A stretch of DNA of 64,000 bases from Flavobacteriales bacterium (GCA_020635655.1 JACJZI010000008.1:62001-126000), one strand, 5' to 3'. Positions 41,610 to 51,129 are shown, counted from the stretch's first letter. The notes: a model not told the origin generated them from the letters alone. Made by a program: numbers and translations.

Positions 41610-42848
41610 TCAGTCCTTGCCCGCGGCATTCCTCAGGAATTCGTCATCGAAGAGCAGGTCGCTTTCGTAGGGATAGCGGGCGACATGGATGGCCTTGACC
41701 CGCCGGTACAGGAGATCGCGCAATCCATCGATGTTCTGTCGGCTGGCGGCGGAGATGAAGATGCTCTCCTCTTCGTGCATGCCGGCCATCCAACTTCGTT
41801 CCAGCTCTTCCAGTGTGAGTTGATCCCTTCTTTTCGGCACCAGGTCGTGCGGGTCACTTGGGGCTGCGCGATAGGCGTCGATCTTGTTGAAGACCACGAT
41901 CGTCGGCTTGTCCCCGGCACCGATCTCGCCGAGCGTCTGCTTCACGGTGAGGTATTGTTCCTCGAAATCGGCATGGCTGATGTCCACCACATGCAGCAGC
42001 AGGTCCGCCTCGCGCGTTTCGTCCAGCGTGCTCTTGAAGCTCTCGATGAGCTGATGGGGCAGTTTCCGGATGAAGCCCACGGTATCACTGAGCAGGAAGG
42101 GTAGATTGCCGAGCACCACCTTGCGGACCGTCGTGTCCAGAGTGGCGAACAGCTTGTTCTCTGCAAAGACCTGGCTCTTGGCCAGCAGGTTCATCAGGGT
42201 GCTCTTGCCAACGTTCGTATAGCCCACCAGGGCCACGCGCACCAGCTTGCCGCGATTGCCCCGCTGGGTCGCCATCTGCCGGTCGATGTCCCGCAGTTGC
42301 GCCTTCAACAGGGCGATCCGATCACGCACGATGCGTCGGTCCGTTTCGATCTCCTTCTCGCCGGCACCTCCCCGGGTGCCGGTGCCGCCGCGCTGCCGCT
42401 CCAGGTGTGTCCACAATTTGGTGAGCCTGGGCAACATGTACTCGTAGCGGGCAAGTTCCACCTGGGTCTTGGCGTGGGCGGTGCGGGCGCGCCGGGCAAA
42501 GATGTCCAGGATCAATCGGGGCCGGTCCAGCACCGCGATCCCCAGTTCCTTCTCCAGATTCCGCTGTTGGGCGGGGCTCAGTTCATCATCGAAGATCACG
42601 AGGCCGACCTCGTTCGCCTTCACCCATTCCTTGATCTCGGCCAGTTTCCCCGACCCGATGTAGGTGCGTCCGTCCGGCTTGTGGAGCCGTTGTACAAAGC
42701 GTTCGAGGGAGCGGATCGCTGCCGTGGTGGCGAGGAATTCCAGTTCATCCAGGTATTCCTTCACCTTGTCCGTGTCCTGATCGTCGGTGACCAGTCCGAT
42801 GAGCACGGCCCTTTCGGCCTCCGCTGTCAGTTGATGGGGGTCGATCAT
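41610..42848 (-). CDS. hflX: GTPase HflX
   Basis: This 412-aa ribosome-associated GTPase has the HflX N-terminal domain (TYIGSGKLAEIKEWV, FDDELSPAQQRNLEKEL, DRPRLILDIFARRARTAHAK) and the Gly-rich linker RQRGGTGTRGGAGEKEIETD. The G domain has G1 VGYTNVGKSTLMN, DTVGFI and VFNKID. It splits stalled ribosomes. Its start overlaps the stop of the cytochrome c gene (ATGA). It converges with the ABC exporter, 8 bp apart. Confidence 0.96.
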   Translation of the reverse strand: MIDPHQLTAEAERAVLIGLVTDDQDTDKVKEYLDELEFLATTAAIRSLERFVQRLHKPDGRTYIGSGKLAEIKEWVKANEVGLVIFDDELSPAQQRNLEKELGIAVLDRPRLILDIFARRARTAHAKTQVELARYEYMLPRLTKLWTHLERQRGGTGTRGGAGEKEIETDRRIVRDRIALLKAQLRDIDRQMATQRGNRGKLVRVALVGYTNVGKSTLMNLLAKSQVFAENKLFATLDTTVRKVVLGNLPFLLSDTVGFIRKLPHQLIESFKSTLDETREADLLLHVVDISHADFEEQYLTVKQTLGEIGAGDKPTIVVFNKIDAYRAAPSDPHDLVPKRRDQLTLEELERSWMAGMHEEESIFISAASRQNIDGLRDLLYRRVKAIHVARYPYESDLLFDDEFLRNAAGKD

Positions 42849-43177
42849 CGGACGGCTCGCAAGGCGAGTACATGGTCGGCCACCGCCTGGACCTCTTCAG
42901 GGGTGAGCACCTTGCCATAGGCCATCATCGCCCCCCGGCCGTTCATGATCACACCGACCACCTGGTCGCGATCGAGGGTGGATCCCGTCAGGTCCTTGGC
43001 GCCGCTCAGGCCCAGGCGACCGTCCCGGCCATGGCAGAGCGCACATTGGGCATCGAAGATCGCGGCACCTCGCTCCAGACCTGCGCCATCCGTGGAAGTG
43101 GAGGCTGCACATCCCGCGGATCCTCCGCACGTGAGCAACCAAAGCATGGCGGGAAGAACGAATGTCCGGTCGCACAT
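42845..43177 (-). CDS. Small c-type cytochrome (probable lipoprotein)
   Basis: This 110-aa protein begins MCDRTFVLPAMLWLLTCGGS, a signal sequence with a possible lipobox at GSAGC (position -3 is Ser, so slightly unusual). One CxxCH heme site (AQCALCHGRDG) and a downstream Met ligand candidate (GRGAMMAYGKVLT) mark a class I cytochrome c. The ATG overlaps the upstream stop as TGATG and the stop overlaps hflX, so three genes are coupled. Confidence 0.88.
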   Translation of the reverse strand: MCDRTFVLPAMLWLLTCGGSAGCAASTSTDGAGLERGAAIFDAQCALCHGRDGRLGLSGAKDLTGSTLDRDQVVGVIMNGRGAMMAYGKVLTPEEVQAVADHVLALRAVR

Positions 43178-43623
43178 CACATCCATTCGTACTGGCTCCC
43201 GAACTCCGTGATCGGCCAGGGTATCGCGACGATCATGATCACCAGGGCGATCAGATAGAACACCGCGATGCGCAATTGCTTGCCCGGTTCGGTCCGTGCC
43301 CTTTTCGAAAGGCCCCGGCCGATGGTCACCAGGGTGATCGCTACGAGCATCATGGAGATATGCTCGTACTTCCAATAGCGTTCATGCACAGGCGCCATCA
43401 TCTCGAACGCCTTGAACCGCATGATATAGATGATGACACCGAATAGGAGCTGCACGTGACAGAGCACCACGGCCACGATCGCGGCCAGGCGTTCATACAC
43501 CAGGATCGGCCGACGGAGCAAAAGGCCCCGGAGGGCCAGGATACCGGCGCCGGCCACGAAGAGCAGCACGCCATACCGCAGGAGACTGTGGAAGAAGATG
43601 AGCAGGGAAGCGGATGAGTTCAT
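43177..43623 (-). CDS. Four-helix membrane protein, cytochrome-B-like
   Basis: This 148-aa protein starts MNSSASLLIFFHSLLRYGVL and has four hydrophobic helices. Histidines sit in HSLLRY, LCHVQLLFG and KYEHISMM, and the positive-inside segment IGRGLSKRARTEPGKQ precedes the last helix. Similar Bacteroidota proteins are labelled cytochrome B on the basis of the conserved histidines; heme binding is not shown here. The coupled cytochrome c gene downstream supports a redox pair. Confidence 0.78.
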   Translation of the reverse strand: MNSSASLLIFFHSLLRYGVLLFVAGAGILALRGLLLRRPILVYERLAAIVAVVLCHVQLLFGVIIYIMRFKAFEMMAPVHERYWKYEHISMMLVAITLVTIGRGLSKRARTEPGKQLRIAVFYLIALVIMIVAIPWPITEFGSQYEWM

Positions 43624-43639
43624 GGCGCGCAGGGGTCCG

Positions 43640-43647
43640 CGAAAATA
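43640..43647 (-). promoter_or_regulatory. -7-box-like TATTTTCG for the cytochrome-B-like operon
   Basis: One mismatch to TAnnTTTG, 16 nt before the ATG at 43623. Confidence 0.4.
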
Positions 43648-43712
43648 GGCAGTGGACCAGGGTCCATTCCGGGGGGACCGTGAAGAATGGCGCCTGCAGG
43701 GGACGTCACGGT

Positions 43713-43720
43713 TACTTTTG
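43713..43720 (+). promoter_or_regulatory. -7 box TACTTTTG for cysQ
   Basis: Exact TAnnTTTG ending 5 nt before a GTG (43726). The in-frame ATG at 43687 is upstream of the box, so GTG is the likely start. Confidence 0.6.
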
Positions 43721-43725
43721 GCGCC

Positions 43726-44568
43726 GTGGGATCGACCGACGATACCATCGTTCGGTGGCTTGACCGTGCGATCGAAGCGGCCTTGCGCGCAGGCGTGGCC
43801 ATCCGGGAGGTGTATGGTTCCGAGTTCACCGTAGAGCAAAAGGAGGACCGGTCACCATTGACCGAGGCCGATCGACGGGCGCACGCGATCATCGGGCAGG
43901 TCCTGTTGGAGTCGGGTCTGCCGGTCCTGAGCGAGGAGGGCGCCACCATCGATCCGGTCGAGCGCCGGTCATGGCCCCGTTACTGGCTGGTGGACCCACT
44001 TGATGGCACCAAGGAGTTCGTCCGCCGCAATGGGGAGTTCACCGTGAACATCGCGCTGATGGAGCGGGATGCGGAGCCGATCTCCACGCTCGGCGCGGCA
44101 CGTCCCCTGGCCGGGGTCATCCATGTGCCGGTGACCGATGTGCTCTATTTCGCCTGGCCGGGAGGTGGTGCATGGCGACAACGGGATGCGGGAACATTCA
44201 ATGGAATGGGCGCGTATGAACGTACCGCGCACAGCGAGCGATTGCCATTGGTCCACCACCGAGACGCCTTCACCATCGTGGCCAGCCGGTCACATAGAAG
44301 CCCAGAGACCGAGGCGTTCATTCAGCGCATGGAGCGGGAACATGGGCGCGTGGTGTTGACCAGCATGGGCAGCGCCTTGAAGATCTGCCTGGTCGCCGAG
44401 GGCGCTGCCGATGTCTACCCACGGTACGCCCCCACCATGGAGTGGGATACGGCGGCCGGGCATGCGATCGCACACGAGGCCGGACGGGAACTTTACGATG
44501 TATCCACGAACGCGCCCATGCGCTACAACAAGCAAGACCTGGTGAACCAATGGTTCATCGTCCAATAA
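43726..44568 (+). CDS. cysQ: 3'(2'),5'-bisphosphate nucleotidase CysQ
   Basis: This 280-aa inositol-monophosphatase-family enzyme removes the 3'-phosphate from PAP. Metal-binding motifs are SPLTEADRRAH, SEEG, VDPLDGTKEFVRRNGEFTVN and the C-terminal YAPTMEWDTAAGHAIAHEAG. It starts at a GTG directly after a -7 box. The next gene, gmd, begins 6 bp downstream, so cysQ heads the polysaccharide block. Confidence 0.94.
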   Translation: MGSTDDTIVRWLDRAIEAALRAGVAIREVYGSEFTVEQKEDRSPLTEADRRAHAIIGQVLLESGLPVLSEEGATIDPVERRSWPRYWLVDPLDGTKEFVRRNGEFTVNIALMERDAEPISTLGAARPLAGVIHVPVTDVLYFAWPGGGAWRQRDAGTFNGMGAYERTAHSERLPLVHHRDAFTIVASRSHRSPETEAFIQRMEREHGRVVLTSMGSALKICLVAEGAADVYPRYAPTMEWDTAAGHAIAHEAGRELYDVSTNAPMRYNKQDLVNQWFIVQ

Positions 44569-44574
44569 TCACAG

Positions 44575-45702
44575 ATGGCAACGAAAAGCAAGAAAAGCCA
44601 GGCGAAGAAGGGTGCCCGGAAGGTGGCCTTGATCACCGGGGTCACCGGTCAGGATGGCGCCTATCTCAGCGAATTCCTGTTGAAGAAGGGCTACGAAGTG
44701 CATGGCGTCAAACGCCGGAGCTCGCTGTTCAACACCGCGCGGATCGATCACCTGTACCATGACATGCACGAAAAGGGCAAGCCCTTCCACTTGCATTATG
44801 GTGACCTGACCGATAGTTTGAATTGTCTTCGCTTGGTGCAACAGGTACGGCCGGACGAGATCTACAACCTCGCGGCCATGAGCCATGTGCATGTGAGCTT
44901 CGAGATGCCCGAGTACACGGCGAACGCCGACGGCATCGGCACACTGCGGTTCCTGGAGGCCATACGCATCCTTGGCCTTGAGAAGAAGACCAAGTTCTAC
45001 CAGGCATCCACTTCCGAACTCTACGGTGGCGTGCGCCCGCACGCGCAGAACGAGGAGACCCCCTTCCATCCGCGCAGCCCCTACGGTGTGGCCAAGCTGT
45101 ACGGCTTCTGGATCACGAAGAACTACCGCGAGAGCTACGGGATATTCGCCTGCAACGGCATCCTCTTCAACCACGAGAGCCCGCTAAGGGGCGAGACCTT
45201 CGTGACCCGCAAGATCACCCGCGCCGCGGCCAAGATCAAGCTTGGTCTGCAGGACACGCTGTATCTCGGCAATCTTGACGCGAAGCGCGACTGGGGCCAT
45301 GCCAAGGACTATGTGGAAGGCATGTGGCTGATGCTCCAGGCCAGGAAACCGGATGATTACGTGCTCGCTACGGGCAAGACCCACACCGTACGCCACTTCG
45401 TGGACCTGGCCTTTGGCGAGGTGGGCATCAAGCTTGAATGGAAAGGCAAGGGCGCTCGGGAGAAGGGGGTCGACAAGAGGACCGGGAGGGTCCTTGTGGC
45501 GATCGATCCGCGCTACTACCGCCCCGCAGAGGTGGACCATCTGGAAGGCGACCCCAACAAGGCGATGCGCGAGCTCGGCTGGAAGCACAGATACGATCTG
45601 AAGGCCCTTGTGAAGGAGATGATGGCCAGCGATCTGGAGCTCTTCAAACGCGATGTGTACCTGAAGAAGGGCGGCCACAAGATCCTGTTCGAGCAGGAGT
45701 GA
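44575..45702 (+). CDS. gmd: GDP-mannose 4,6-dehydratase
   Basis: This 375-aa short-chain dehydrogenase makes GDP-4-keto-6-deoxymannose, the first step to GDP-fucose. After a Lys-rich N-terminus it has the NAD(P) motif LITGVTGQDGAYLSEFLL, HLHYGDLTDS, YQASTSELYGGV, the catalytic YGVAKLYGFW (YxxxK) and FNHESPLRGETFVTRKITRA. The product is the substrate of the next gene. Confidence 0.97.
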   Translation: MATKSKKSQAKKGARKVALITGVTGQDGAYLSEFLLKKGYEVHGVKRRSSLFNTARIDHLYHDMHEKGKPFHLHYGDLTDSLNCLRLVQQVRPDEIYNLAAMSHVHVSFEMPEYTANADGIGTLRFLEAIRILGLEKKTKFYQASTSELYGGVRPHAQNEETPFHPRSPYGVAKLYGFWITKNYRESYGIFACNGILFNHESPLRGETFVTRKITRAAAKIKLGLQDTLYLGNLDAKRDWGHAKDYVEGMWLMLQARKPDDYVLATGKTHTVRHFVDLAFGEVGIKLEWKGKGAREKGVDKRTGRVLVAIDPRYYRPAEVDHLEGDPNKAMRELGWKHRYDLKALVKEMMASDLELFKRDVYLKKGGHKILFEQE

Positions 45703-45799
45703 TGGTGAACGCGATCGCTTTTGCAGGGCGGAACGATCGTGCACGGACGCAGGAAGCGCCCCCGTTAGGCCCATTACGGACAGCACCAACGCAGGAAGG

Positions 45800-46741
45800 A
45801 TGATGAACAAGCAGGACAAGGTCTACGTGGCGGGGCACCGCGGCATGGTGGGCAGCGCCATCGTGCGCAAGCTGCAGGCCGAAGGCTACACGAACATCGT
45901 GACCCGCACGAGCAAGGAGACCGATCTACGGGAACAGAAGGCCGTGCGCGACCTCTTCGCCAGAGAAAAGCCGGACCAGGTGTTCCTCGCGGCGGCCAAG
46001 GTCGGCGGCATTCAGGCCAACAACGTGTACCGCGCCCAGTTCCTTTACGAGAACCTGATGATCGAGAGCAACATCATCCATGCCGCGTATGAGAGCGGGG
46101 TGAAGAAGCTGCTCTTCCTGGGGTCCTCCTGCATCTATCCCAAGATGGCACCCCAACCGCTGAAGGAGGAGAGCCTGCTCACGGGTCCGTTGGAACAGAC
46201 CAACGAGCCCTATGCCATCGCCAAGATCGCCGGCATCAAGCTGGCCGAGAGCTACCGCCGGCAGTACGGCTGCAACTTCATCAGTGCGATGCCGACCAAC
46301 CTCTACGGTCCGAACGACAACTACGACCTCAACAACAGCCATGTGCTGCCGGCACTGATCCGCAAGTTCCACACGGCCAAGGTGACCAAGGCGCCGAGCG
46401 TGGAGGTATGGGGCACAGGTTCGCCCATGCGCGAGTTCCTCCACGTGGACGACCTCGCGGACGCCTGCCACTTCCTCATGGAGCACTACGATGAGGAGCT
46501 GTTCCTGAACATCGGCACCGGCGAGGACCTCACGATCAAGGCGTTGGCCGAAATGATCCAGGATATCGTGGGTTATACCGGCGAGCTGAAATGGAATACC
46601 GACAAGCCGGATGGAACGCCCCGGAAGCTGATGGACGTCGGCCGGTTGCATTCCCTGGGCTGGAGGCACCGGATCGGATTGCGCGAGGGGATCGCTGCCG
46701 TGTACGCGGAATTCGCCAAGAGCGAACTGGCCAGGGTCTGA
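45800..46741 (+). CDS. fcl: GDP-L-fucose synthase
   Basis: This 313-aa epimerase/reductase finishes GDP-L-fucose. It starts MMNKQDKVYVAGHRGMVGSA with the dinucleotide motif AGHRGMVGSAIVRKL, then FLGSSCIYPKMAPQPLKEES, YAIAKIAGIKLAESYRRQYG (YxxxK) and SAMPTNLYGPNDNYDLNNSH. The 97-bp gap after gmd has no clear promoter, so it is probably in the same unit. Confidence 0.96.
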   Translation: MMNKQDKVYVAGHRGMVGSAIVRKLQAEGYTNIVTRTSKETDLREQKAVRDLFAREKPDQVFLAAAKVGGIQANNVYRAQFLYENLMIESNIIHAAYESGVKKLLFLGSSCIYPKMAPQPLKEESLLTGPLEQTNEPYAIAKIAGIKLAESYRRQYGCNFISAMPTNLYGPNDNYDLNNSHVLPALIRKFHTAKVTKAPSVEVWGTGSPMREFLHVDDLADACHFLMEHYDEELFLNIGTGEDLTIKALAEMIQDIVGYTGELKWNTDKPDGTPRKLMDVGRLHSLGWRHRIGLREGIAAVYAEFAKSELARV

Positions 46742-46778
46742 CACGCCGCCAACCCCGTACGAACTGGCCGGGGACCGC

Positions 46779-46786
46779 TACTTTCG
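46779..46786 (+). promoter_or_regulatory. -7-box-like TACTTTCG upstream of the first wzi gene
   Basis: One mismatch to TAnnTTTG, 18 nt before the GTG at 46805. Confidence 0.4.
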
Positions 46787-46804
46787 CCGGACCGAAGCCG
46801 TGAC

Positions 46805-48385
46805 GTGCGCCCCTGCCGGTCCATCCGTTCCTGGACGTCCCTCGTTCCGCTCCTCATCGCCCTGGGCCTTTCCGCCCAACAGAACGATGTGGTGCTGGAA
46901 CGCGACCACTACATCGATGTGGAGCGCAATGCGGCCTGCATCGGTTCGCGCATCCATACCGGACTGAAGCCGGTGATCGAAAGTCGCGCTGACCTGACCG
47001 GTGTGCTGGGCTACAGGAAGGACACGACAAGAAGGTACTACTGGTTGACGGAGCTGCTCTTCCGGCGGCACTTGATCCAGTTCAACAAGGGGGACGTGCA
47101 TCTTCGCGCCGACCCCATGTTCGGCCTGGAACTGGGGGACGATCTGCGGGACAAGAGCAAATTCATCGACACCACACGGCTCTATCAGAACACACGGGGC
47201 TTCTGGGTCAGCGGCGACCTGGGACCCAGGGTCTCCTTCCAGACCGCGTTCCACGAGAACCAGGTGCTCTATCCGCAATATCTCTATCTCTTCACAAAAG
47301 CAACGGAGGTGGCACCCGGACAGGGACGTGTGAAGCCCTTCAACGGTCGTGCCTATGATTTCGGGTGGTCCATGGGCAATGTGAGCTGGAGCCCGCGTGG
47401 CTGGCTCAACGTACAGCTGGGCCAGGGCAAGCAGTTCGTCGGACATGGGTATCGCAGCATGATCCTGAGCGACAACGCAAGTCCCTATCCTTATCTCAAG
47501 TTCAGTGCGCTGCTCTGGCAGCAGCGTTTGCAATACACCACCACCTATGCGCGCCTGCAGATGCTGGAACGACTGCCGACCGATGGTGCCGGTGAACACC
47601 TGTTCTATTGGAAGCGTGCCACCTTCGACCACCTCAGCCTCACCTTGGGCCGGGTCGATGTCGCCTTGTTCGAGGGGACGATCTGGCGGGACATCGACCA
47701 GAACGGTGTGCGGCCCTTCAACGCCATGGAACTGAACCCCCTGATCGGCCTGAACACCCTGGTGAACGGGTTCAAGGGGGATGCAAAGGAGGTGCTCGGG
47801 CTCGATCTGCGCGTCAAGCTGACCAACAGGATGTACGTCTATGGCCAGGCGGTCACGGACGACCCCGCGAACGAAAGGTTCGGTTGGCAGGCCGGCCTGC
47901 GTTGGTTCGATCTGTTCCATAGGGACCTGCACCTGCAGGTCGAGTACGATCAGGCCACACCGTTCCTTTACGCCCATCACATCCCCCTGGTGAACTACGC
48001 GCATCAAGGCCAACCGTTGGCTCACCCCTTCGGGGCATACTTCAATGAAGCGGTGATGATCGTTGAGGGACGCATCAAGGGACATGTGCTGTTGCAAGGC
48101 AAATTGAACCTCGGCACCTACCATCTGGACTCCACCGCTACGATGAACTATGGCGGGGACATTTTTGACAACGACATGATGGTGGAAGAGGAAGGCGGCC
48201 CATTGGTCCGTAAGCTCGTCTTCCTGGACCTCAACGCCAGCTACCTGCTCAACCAGATGTACGATCTGCGGTTCACCGTGGGGTATCGGATGCGTGACCT
48301 GACGCCTGCCCCGGACCACCTTGATTCCGGCTACCTCTATTTCTCGCTCTGCACGCCCATCTTCGATCGCTACTATGATCTTTGA
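46805..48385 (+). CDS. Wzi-family capsule assembly protein, copy 1
   Basis: This 526-aa protein starts at GTG with a signal peptide (MRPCRSIRSWTSLVPLLIAL). The beta-rich body has the Wzi landmarks WLNVQLGQGKQFVGHGYRSM, ILSDNASPYPYLKFSALLW and a closing aromatic strand (YFSLCTPIFDRYYDL) typical of outer-membrane barrels. Wzi anchors capsular polysaccharide to the outer surface. The next gene encodes a glycan-initiating transferase and the one after is a paralogue. Confidence 0.87.
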   Translation: MRPCRSIRSWTSLVPLLIALGLSAQQNDVVLERDHYIDVERNAACIGSRIHTGLKPVIESRADLTGVLGYRKDTTRRYYWLTELLFRRHLIQFNKGDVHLRADPMFGLELGDDLRDKSKFIDTTRLYQNTRGFWVSGDLGPRVSFQTAFHENQVLYPQYLYLFTKATEVAPGQGRVKPFNGRAYDFGWSMGNVSWSPRGWLNVQLGQGKQFVGHGYRSMILSDNASPYPYLKFSALLWQQRLQYTTTYARLQMLERLPTDGAGEHLFYWKRATFDHLSLTLGRVDVALFEGTIWRDIDQNGVRPFNAMELNPLIGLNTLVNGFKGDAKEVLGLDLRVKLTNRMYVYGQAVTDDPANERFGWQAGLRWFDLFHRDLHLQVEYDQATPFLYAHHIPLVNYAHQGQPLAHPFGAYFNEAVMIVEGRIKGHVLLQGKLNLGTYHLDSTATMNYGGDIFDNDMMVEEEGGPLVRKLVFLDLNASYLLNQMYDLRFTVGYRMRDLTPAPDHLDSGYLYFSLCTPIFDRYYDL

Positions 48386-48391
48386 CCGCAG

Positions 48392-49510
48392 GTGAGGGAG
48401 CACGATTACATCCTCGTTCTGAGCTGTTTCACGGCGTTCATCGTGGTGCTGTTCACCATGCCTTCCCTGATCAAGGTGGCGCGCATGAAGCACCTGGTCG
48501 ACGAACCCGGGGATGCACGCAAGGTCCACGCGCGCAGCGTGCCGACCATCGGCGGGGTCATCATCTTCGCAGCGGTGATCTTCAGCTACGCGCTGTGGTT
48601 CCCCAAGGCGGAGCTTATCGGCTATCCGGACCAGGGCTATCGCGCACTATACCTGGCCATGGGATCGGCCTATCGGGACTTCAAGTTCGTGATCGCGGCG
48701 ATGGTCCTGTTGTTCTTCATCGGGGTGAAGGACGACATCATCGGGTTCTCACCCGTGAAGAAACTGGTGGGCCACATGATCGTGGGGTACATCCTGGTCA
48801 TCATGGCCGACATCCGGATCACCAGCATGCATGGACTTTTTGGCGTGTACATGCTCAGCCCGCCGATAAGCATCGCATTTTCCCTGTTCACCTACGTGGT
48901 ATTGGTCAATGCCTTCAACCTGATCGATGGGGTGGACGGTCTGGCCGGTGGCATCGGGCTGATCGCATCCTTCATCTACGGGGTATGGCTCTACATGGCC
49001 GGCGATGTGGCCACTTCGCTCCTGGCGATGGTGCTCGCGGGAGCCTTGGCGGGATTCCTGGTCTTCAACTTCCATCCCGCCCGGGTGTTCATGGGCGACA
49101 GCGGTTCGTTGATCATCGGTGCGATCATCGCCGTGCTTGCCATGAAGGTGGTGGACCATGATGTATCGCACCTGCCGGAATACCTGCGCCAGGTGCCCAC
49201 GCCGGTCTTCGCGATGGCCGTGATCGCCTACCCATTGGTGGACACGTTCCGCATCTTCGTCCATCGATCGATGCGTGGCGTTTCACCGTTCGCGGCGGAC
49301 AAGAACCACATCCATCACCGATTGATGGCCCTCGGCACGGGGCATCGGGGCACCACGGCCCTCCTCTATGCCTATTCCCTGATGATCGTCGCCCTGAGCC
49401 TGCTGACCAGGACCTGGCATCCGAACATCGGAATGATGGTACTGGCCTCCACCGCCTTGGTACTGGCGCTTCTACCCTTCGTCGTTCCTCTTCGCAAGGG
49501 CCGCACATGA
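48392..49510 (+). CDS. MraY/WecA-family undecaprenyl-phosphate sugar-1-phosphate transferase
   Basis: This 372-aa polytopic membrane protein starts at GTG. It has the PNPT signatures MKHLVDEPGDARKVHARSVP, FFIGVKDDIIGFSPVKKLVG (Mg-binding DD), NAFNLIDGVDGLAGGIGLIA, FNFHPARVFMGDSGSLIIGA and FAADKNHIHHRLM (HIHH). It likely starts a surface glycan by loading a sugar phosphate (often GlcNAc-1-P) on undecaprenyl phosphate. It lies 6 bp after the first wzi copy and overlaps the second by 4 bp. Confidence 0.93.
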   Translation: MREHDYILVLSCFTAFIVVLFTMPSLIKVARMKHLVDEPGDARKVHARSVPTIGGVIIFAAVIFSYALWFPKAELIGYPDQGYRALYLAMGSAYRDFKFVIAAMVLLFFIGVKDDIIGFSPVKKLVGHMIVGYILVIMADIRITSMHGLFGVYMLSPPISIAFSLFTYVVLVNAFNLIDGVDGLAGGIGLIASFIYGVWLYMAGDVATSLLAMVLAGALAGFLVFNFHPARVFMGDSGSLIIGAIIAVLAMKVVDHDVSHLPEYLRQVPTPVFAMAVIAYPLVDTFRIFVHRSMRGVSPFAADKNHIHHRLMALGTGHRGTTALLYAYSLMIVALSLLTRTWHPNIGMMVLASTALVLALLPFVVPLRKGRT

Positions 49511-51108
49511 AAAGGACGTTCCTCTTGTTCGTGTCGGCCTGCTTCACCGTGGTGGGGGCTGCGCAGCCCGGGCTTTTCCCCTTGAGCCGAAGTATGGAGG
49601 CCCCGTACGCGGCGCGGCTGCACCATTTCAAAACGGAGGCCCACACATCCTTCCGGCCCTATCTGAAAGCGGACCTGGCAGGCACCAAGGACGCCGACAG
49701 CCTCCGGGACGCGGCGATCCTGCCCGCATTGGACCGCTGGGCGGGCGCCACCGGAAGCCATTTCCGCGGCACGCCGCTGTTGGACGCCATCGGGGGAATA
49801 TCCGCTGGTGAGGGTACGAGCCCCACCTATCGCACGGGCCTCGGATTCTGGACAGAGTACGACCCGCACCCGGCCGTATCGCTGCATGTGGACGGCATGG
49901 CCTGGAACGAGCGGTTCCCGGAGTTCGTCGATACACTTGTCCGCCATACGCAAGTGTCCCCGGGCGAGGGCTATGCCTATGGGACCGGCCCCTCGTTCAC
50001 CCATTACGATTGGAACGCCTACGTAAGTTGGACCACGGGCAGGTACTTCAACATCACCCTGGGCCGGGGCAGGAACTTCATCGGTGAAGGGTACCGATCG
50101 TTGATGCTTTCGGACAACGCCTACAGCTATCCCTACCTGCGCATCACCACCACGGCCTGGAAGGTCCGCTACACGAACCTGTACACATTGATGGCCGACA
50201 TCCGCCAATCCGACGGCGATCCGAACAGTTTCCGGAAGAAGGCCACGGCCATCCACTATCTGGACTGCGACATCCTGAAGCGCGTCAACGTCGGTCTCTT
50301 CGAGGCGATCGTCTGGCAGGATGATGAACGTGGTTATCCGCGCGGATACGACTTCAACTATTGGAACCCGATCCTGTTCTATCGCCCTGTCGAATACCAA
50401 CTGGGCTCCCCGGATAACGCGCTGCTCGGGTTCGCCATGAACATCAAGGTCCAGCGGAACACCCTGTTCTACTCGCAACTGGTGTTCGACGAGTTCCTGC
50501 TGCGCGAAGTGCGCGCCGGCGATGGCTGGTACGCCAACAAACAGGCGTTCCAGCTCGGTGTCATGGCCTACAATGCGTTCCGCCGGCCGGGACTGGACAT
50601 CCGCATGGAGTTCAACTATGTGCGTCCCTTCACCTACTCCCACGAGGACACCCGCCAGAACTATGCGCACTTCAACGAGCCCCTGGCCCATCCGTACGGT
50701 GCCAATTGCCAGGAGGCGCTTGCGATCATCGAGCAGCGGACCGGACGCTGGTCGTTCCGGGAGCATTTCAGCTTCGCCGTGCTCGGGACGGACACCGGCG
50801 GTTACAACCTCGGCAACGACATCTTCGCCTCGCCGGACGACCGCCCACCGCGCGATGCCGAAGGCCGAAGACAGAATTACGGTTATTACCTGGGAGGCCC
50901 CACACCCGTTCAGCTCATCTACAATGAAGTGCGCGCGGGTTATGCCGTGCTGGCCCGCGCCGGCCTCAGCCTGGAGGCTTCCTACATCTTCCGGTCACGC
51001 ACCCCGGATGAGGGCGATGGGTACATCTCCCACACCGTGATGCTCGGTCTGGTCTGTCGCTTCCATGACCGATACCTGGATCAGGACGCCAGATCACGAC
51101 CGAGGTGA
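49507..51108 (+). CDS. Wzi-family capsule assembly protein, copy 2
   Basis: This 533-aa protein has a signal peptide (MKRTFLLFVSACFTVVGAAQ) and the same landmarks as copy 1: YFNITLGRGRNFIGEGYRSL, MLSDNAYSYPYLRITTTAWK and the barrel end VMLGLVCRFHDRYL. The two copies are clearly paralogous but diverged along most of their length. It is coupled to the upstream transferase by an ATGA overlap. Confidence 0.87.
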   Translation: MKRTFLLFVSACFTVVGAAQPGLFPLSRSMEAPYAARLHHFKTEAHTSFRPYLKADLAGTKDADSLRDAAILPALDRWAGATGSHFRGTPLLDAIGGISAGEGTSPTYRTGLGFWTEYDPHPAVSLHVDGMAWNERFPEFVDTLVRHTQVSPGEGYAYGTGPSFTHYDWNAYVSWTTGRYFNITLGRGRNFIGEGYRSLMLSDNAYSYPYLRITTTAWKVRYTNLYTLMADIRQSDGDPNSFRKKATAIHYLDCDILKRVNVGLFEAIVWQDDERGYPRGYDFNYWNPILFYRPVEYQLGSPDNALLGFAMNIKVQRNTLFYSQLVFDEFLLREVRAGDGWYANKQAFQLGVMAYNAFRRPGLDIRMEFNYVRPFTYSHEDTRQNYAHFNEPLAHPYGANCQEALAIIEQRTGRWSFREHFSFAVLGTDTGGYNLGNDIFASPDDRPPRDAEGRRQNYGYYLGGPTPVQLIYNEVRAGYAVLARAGLSLEASYIFRSRTPDEGDGYISHTVMLGLVCRFHDRYLDQDARSRPR

Positions 51109-51129
51109 CCCCCACTTGACGCCATGGGC

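Noticed and set aside
46778..48529. 583-aa minus-strand open frame
   Set aside because: Antisense to the first Wzi-family gene; no recognisable domain, while the plus strand shows a signal peptide and family motifs.
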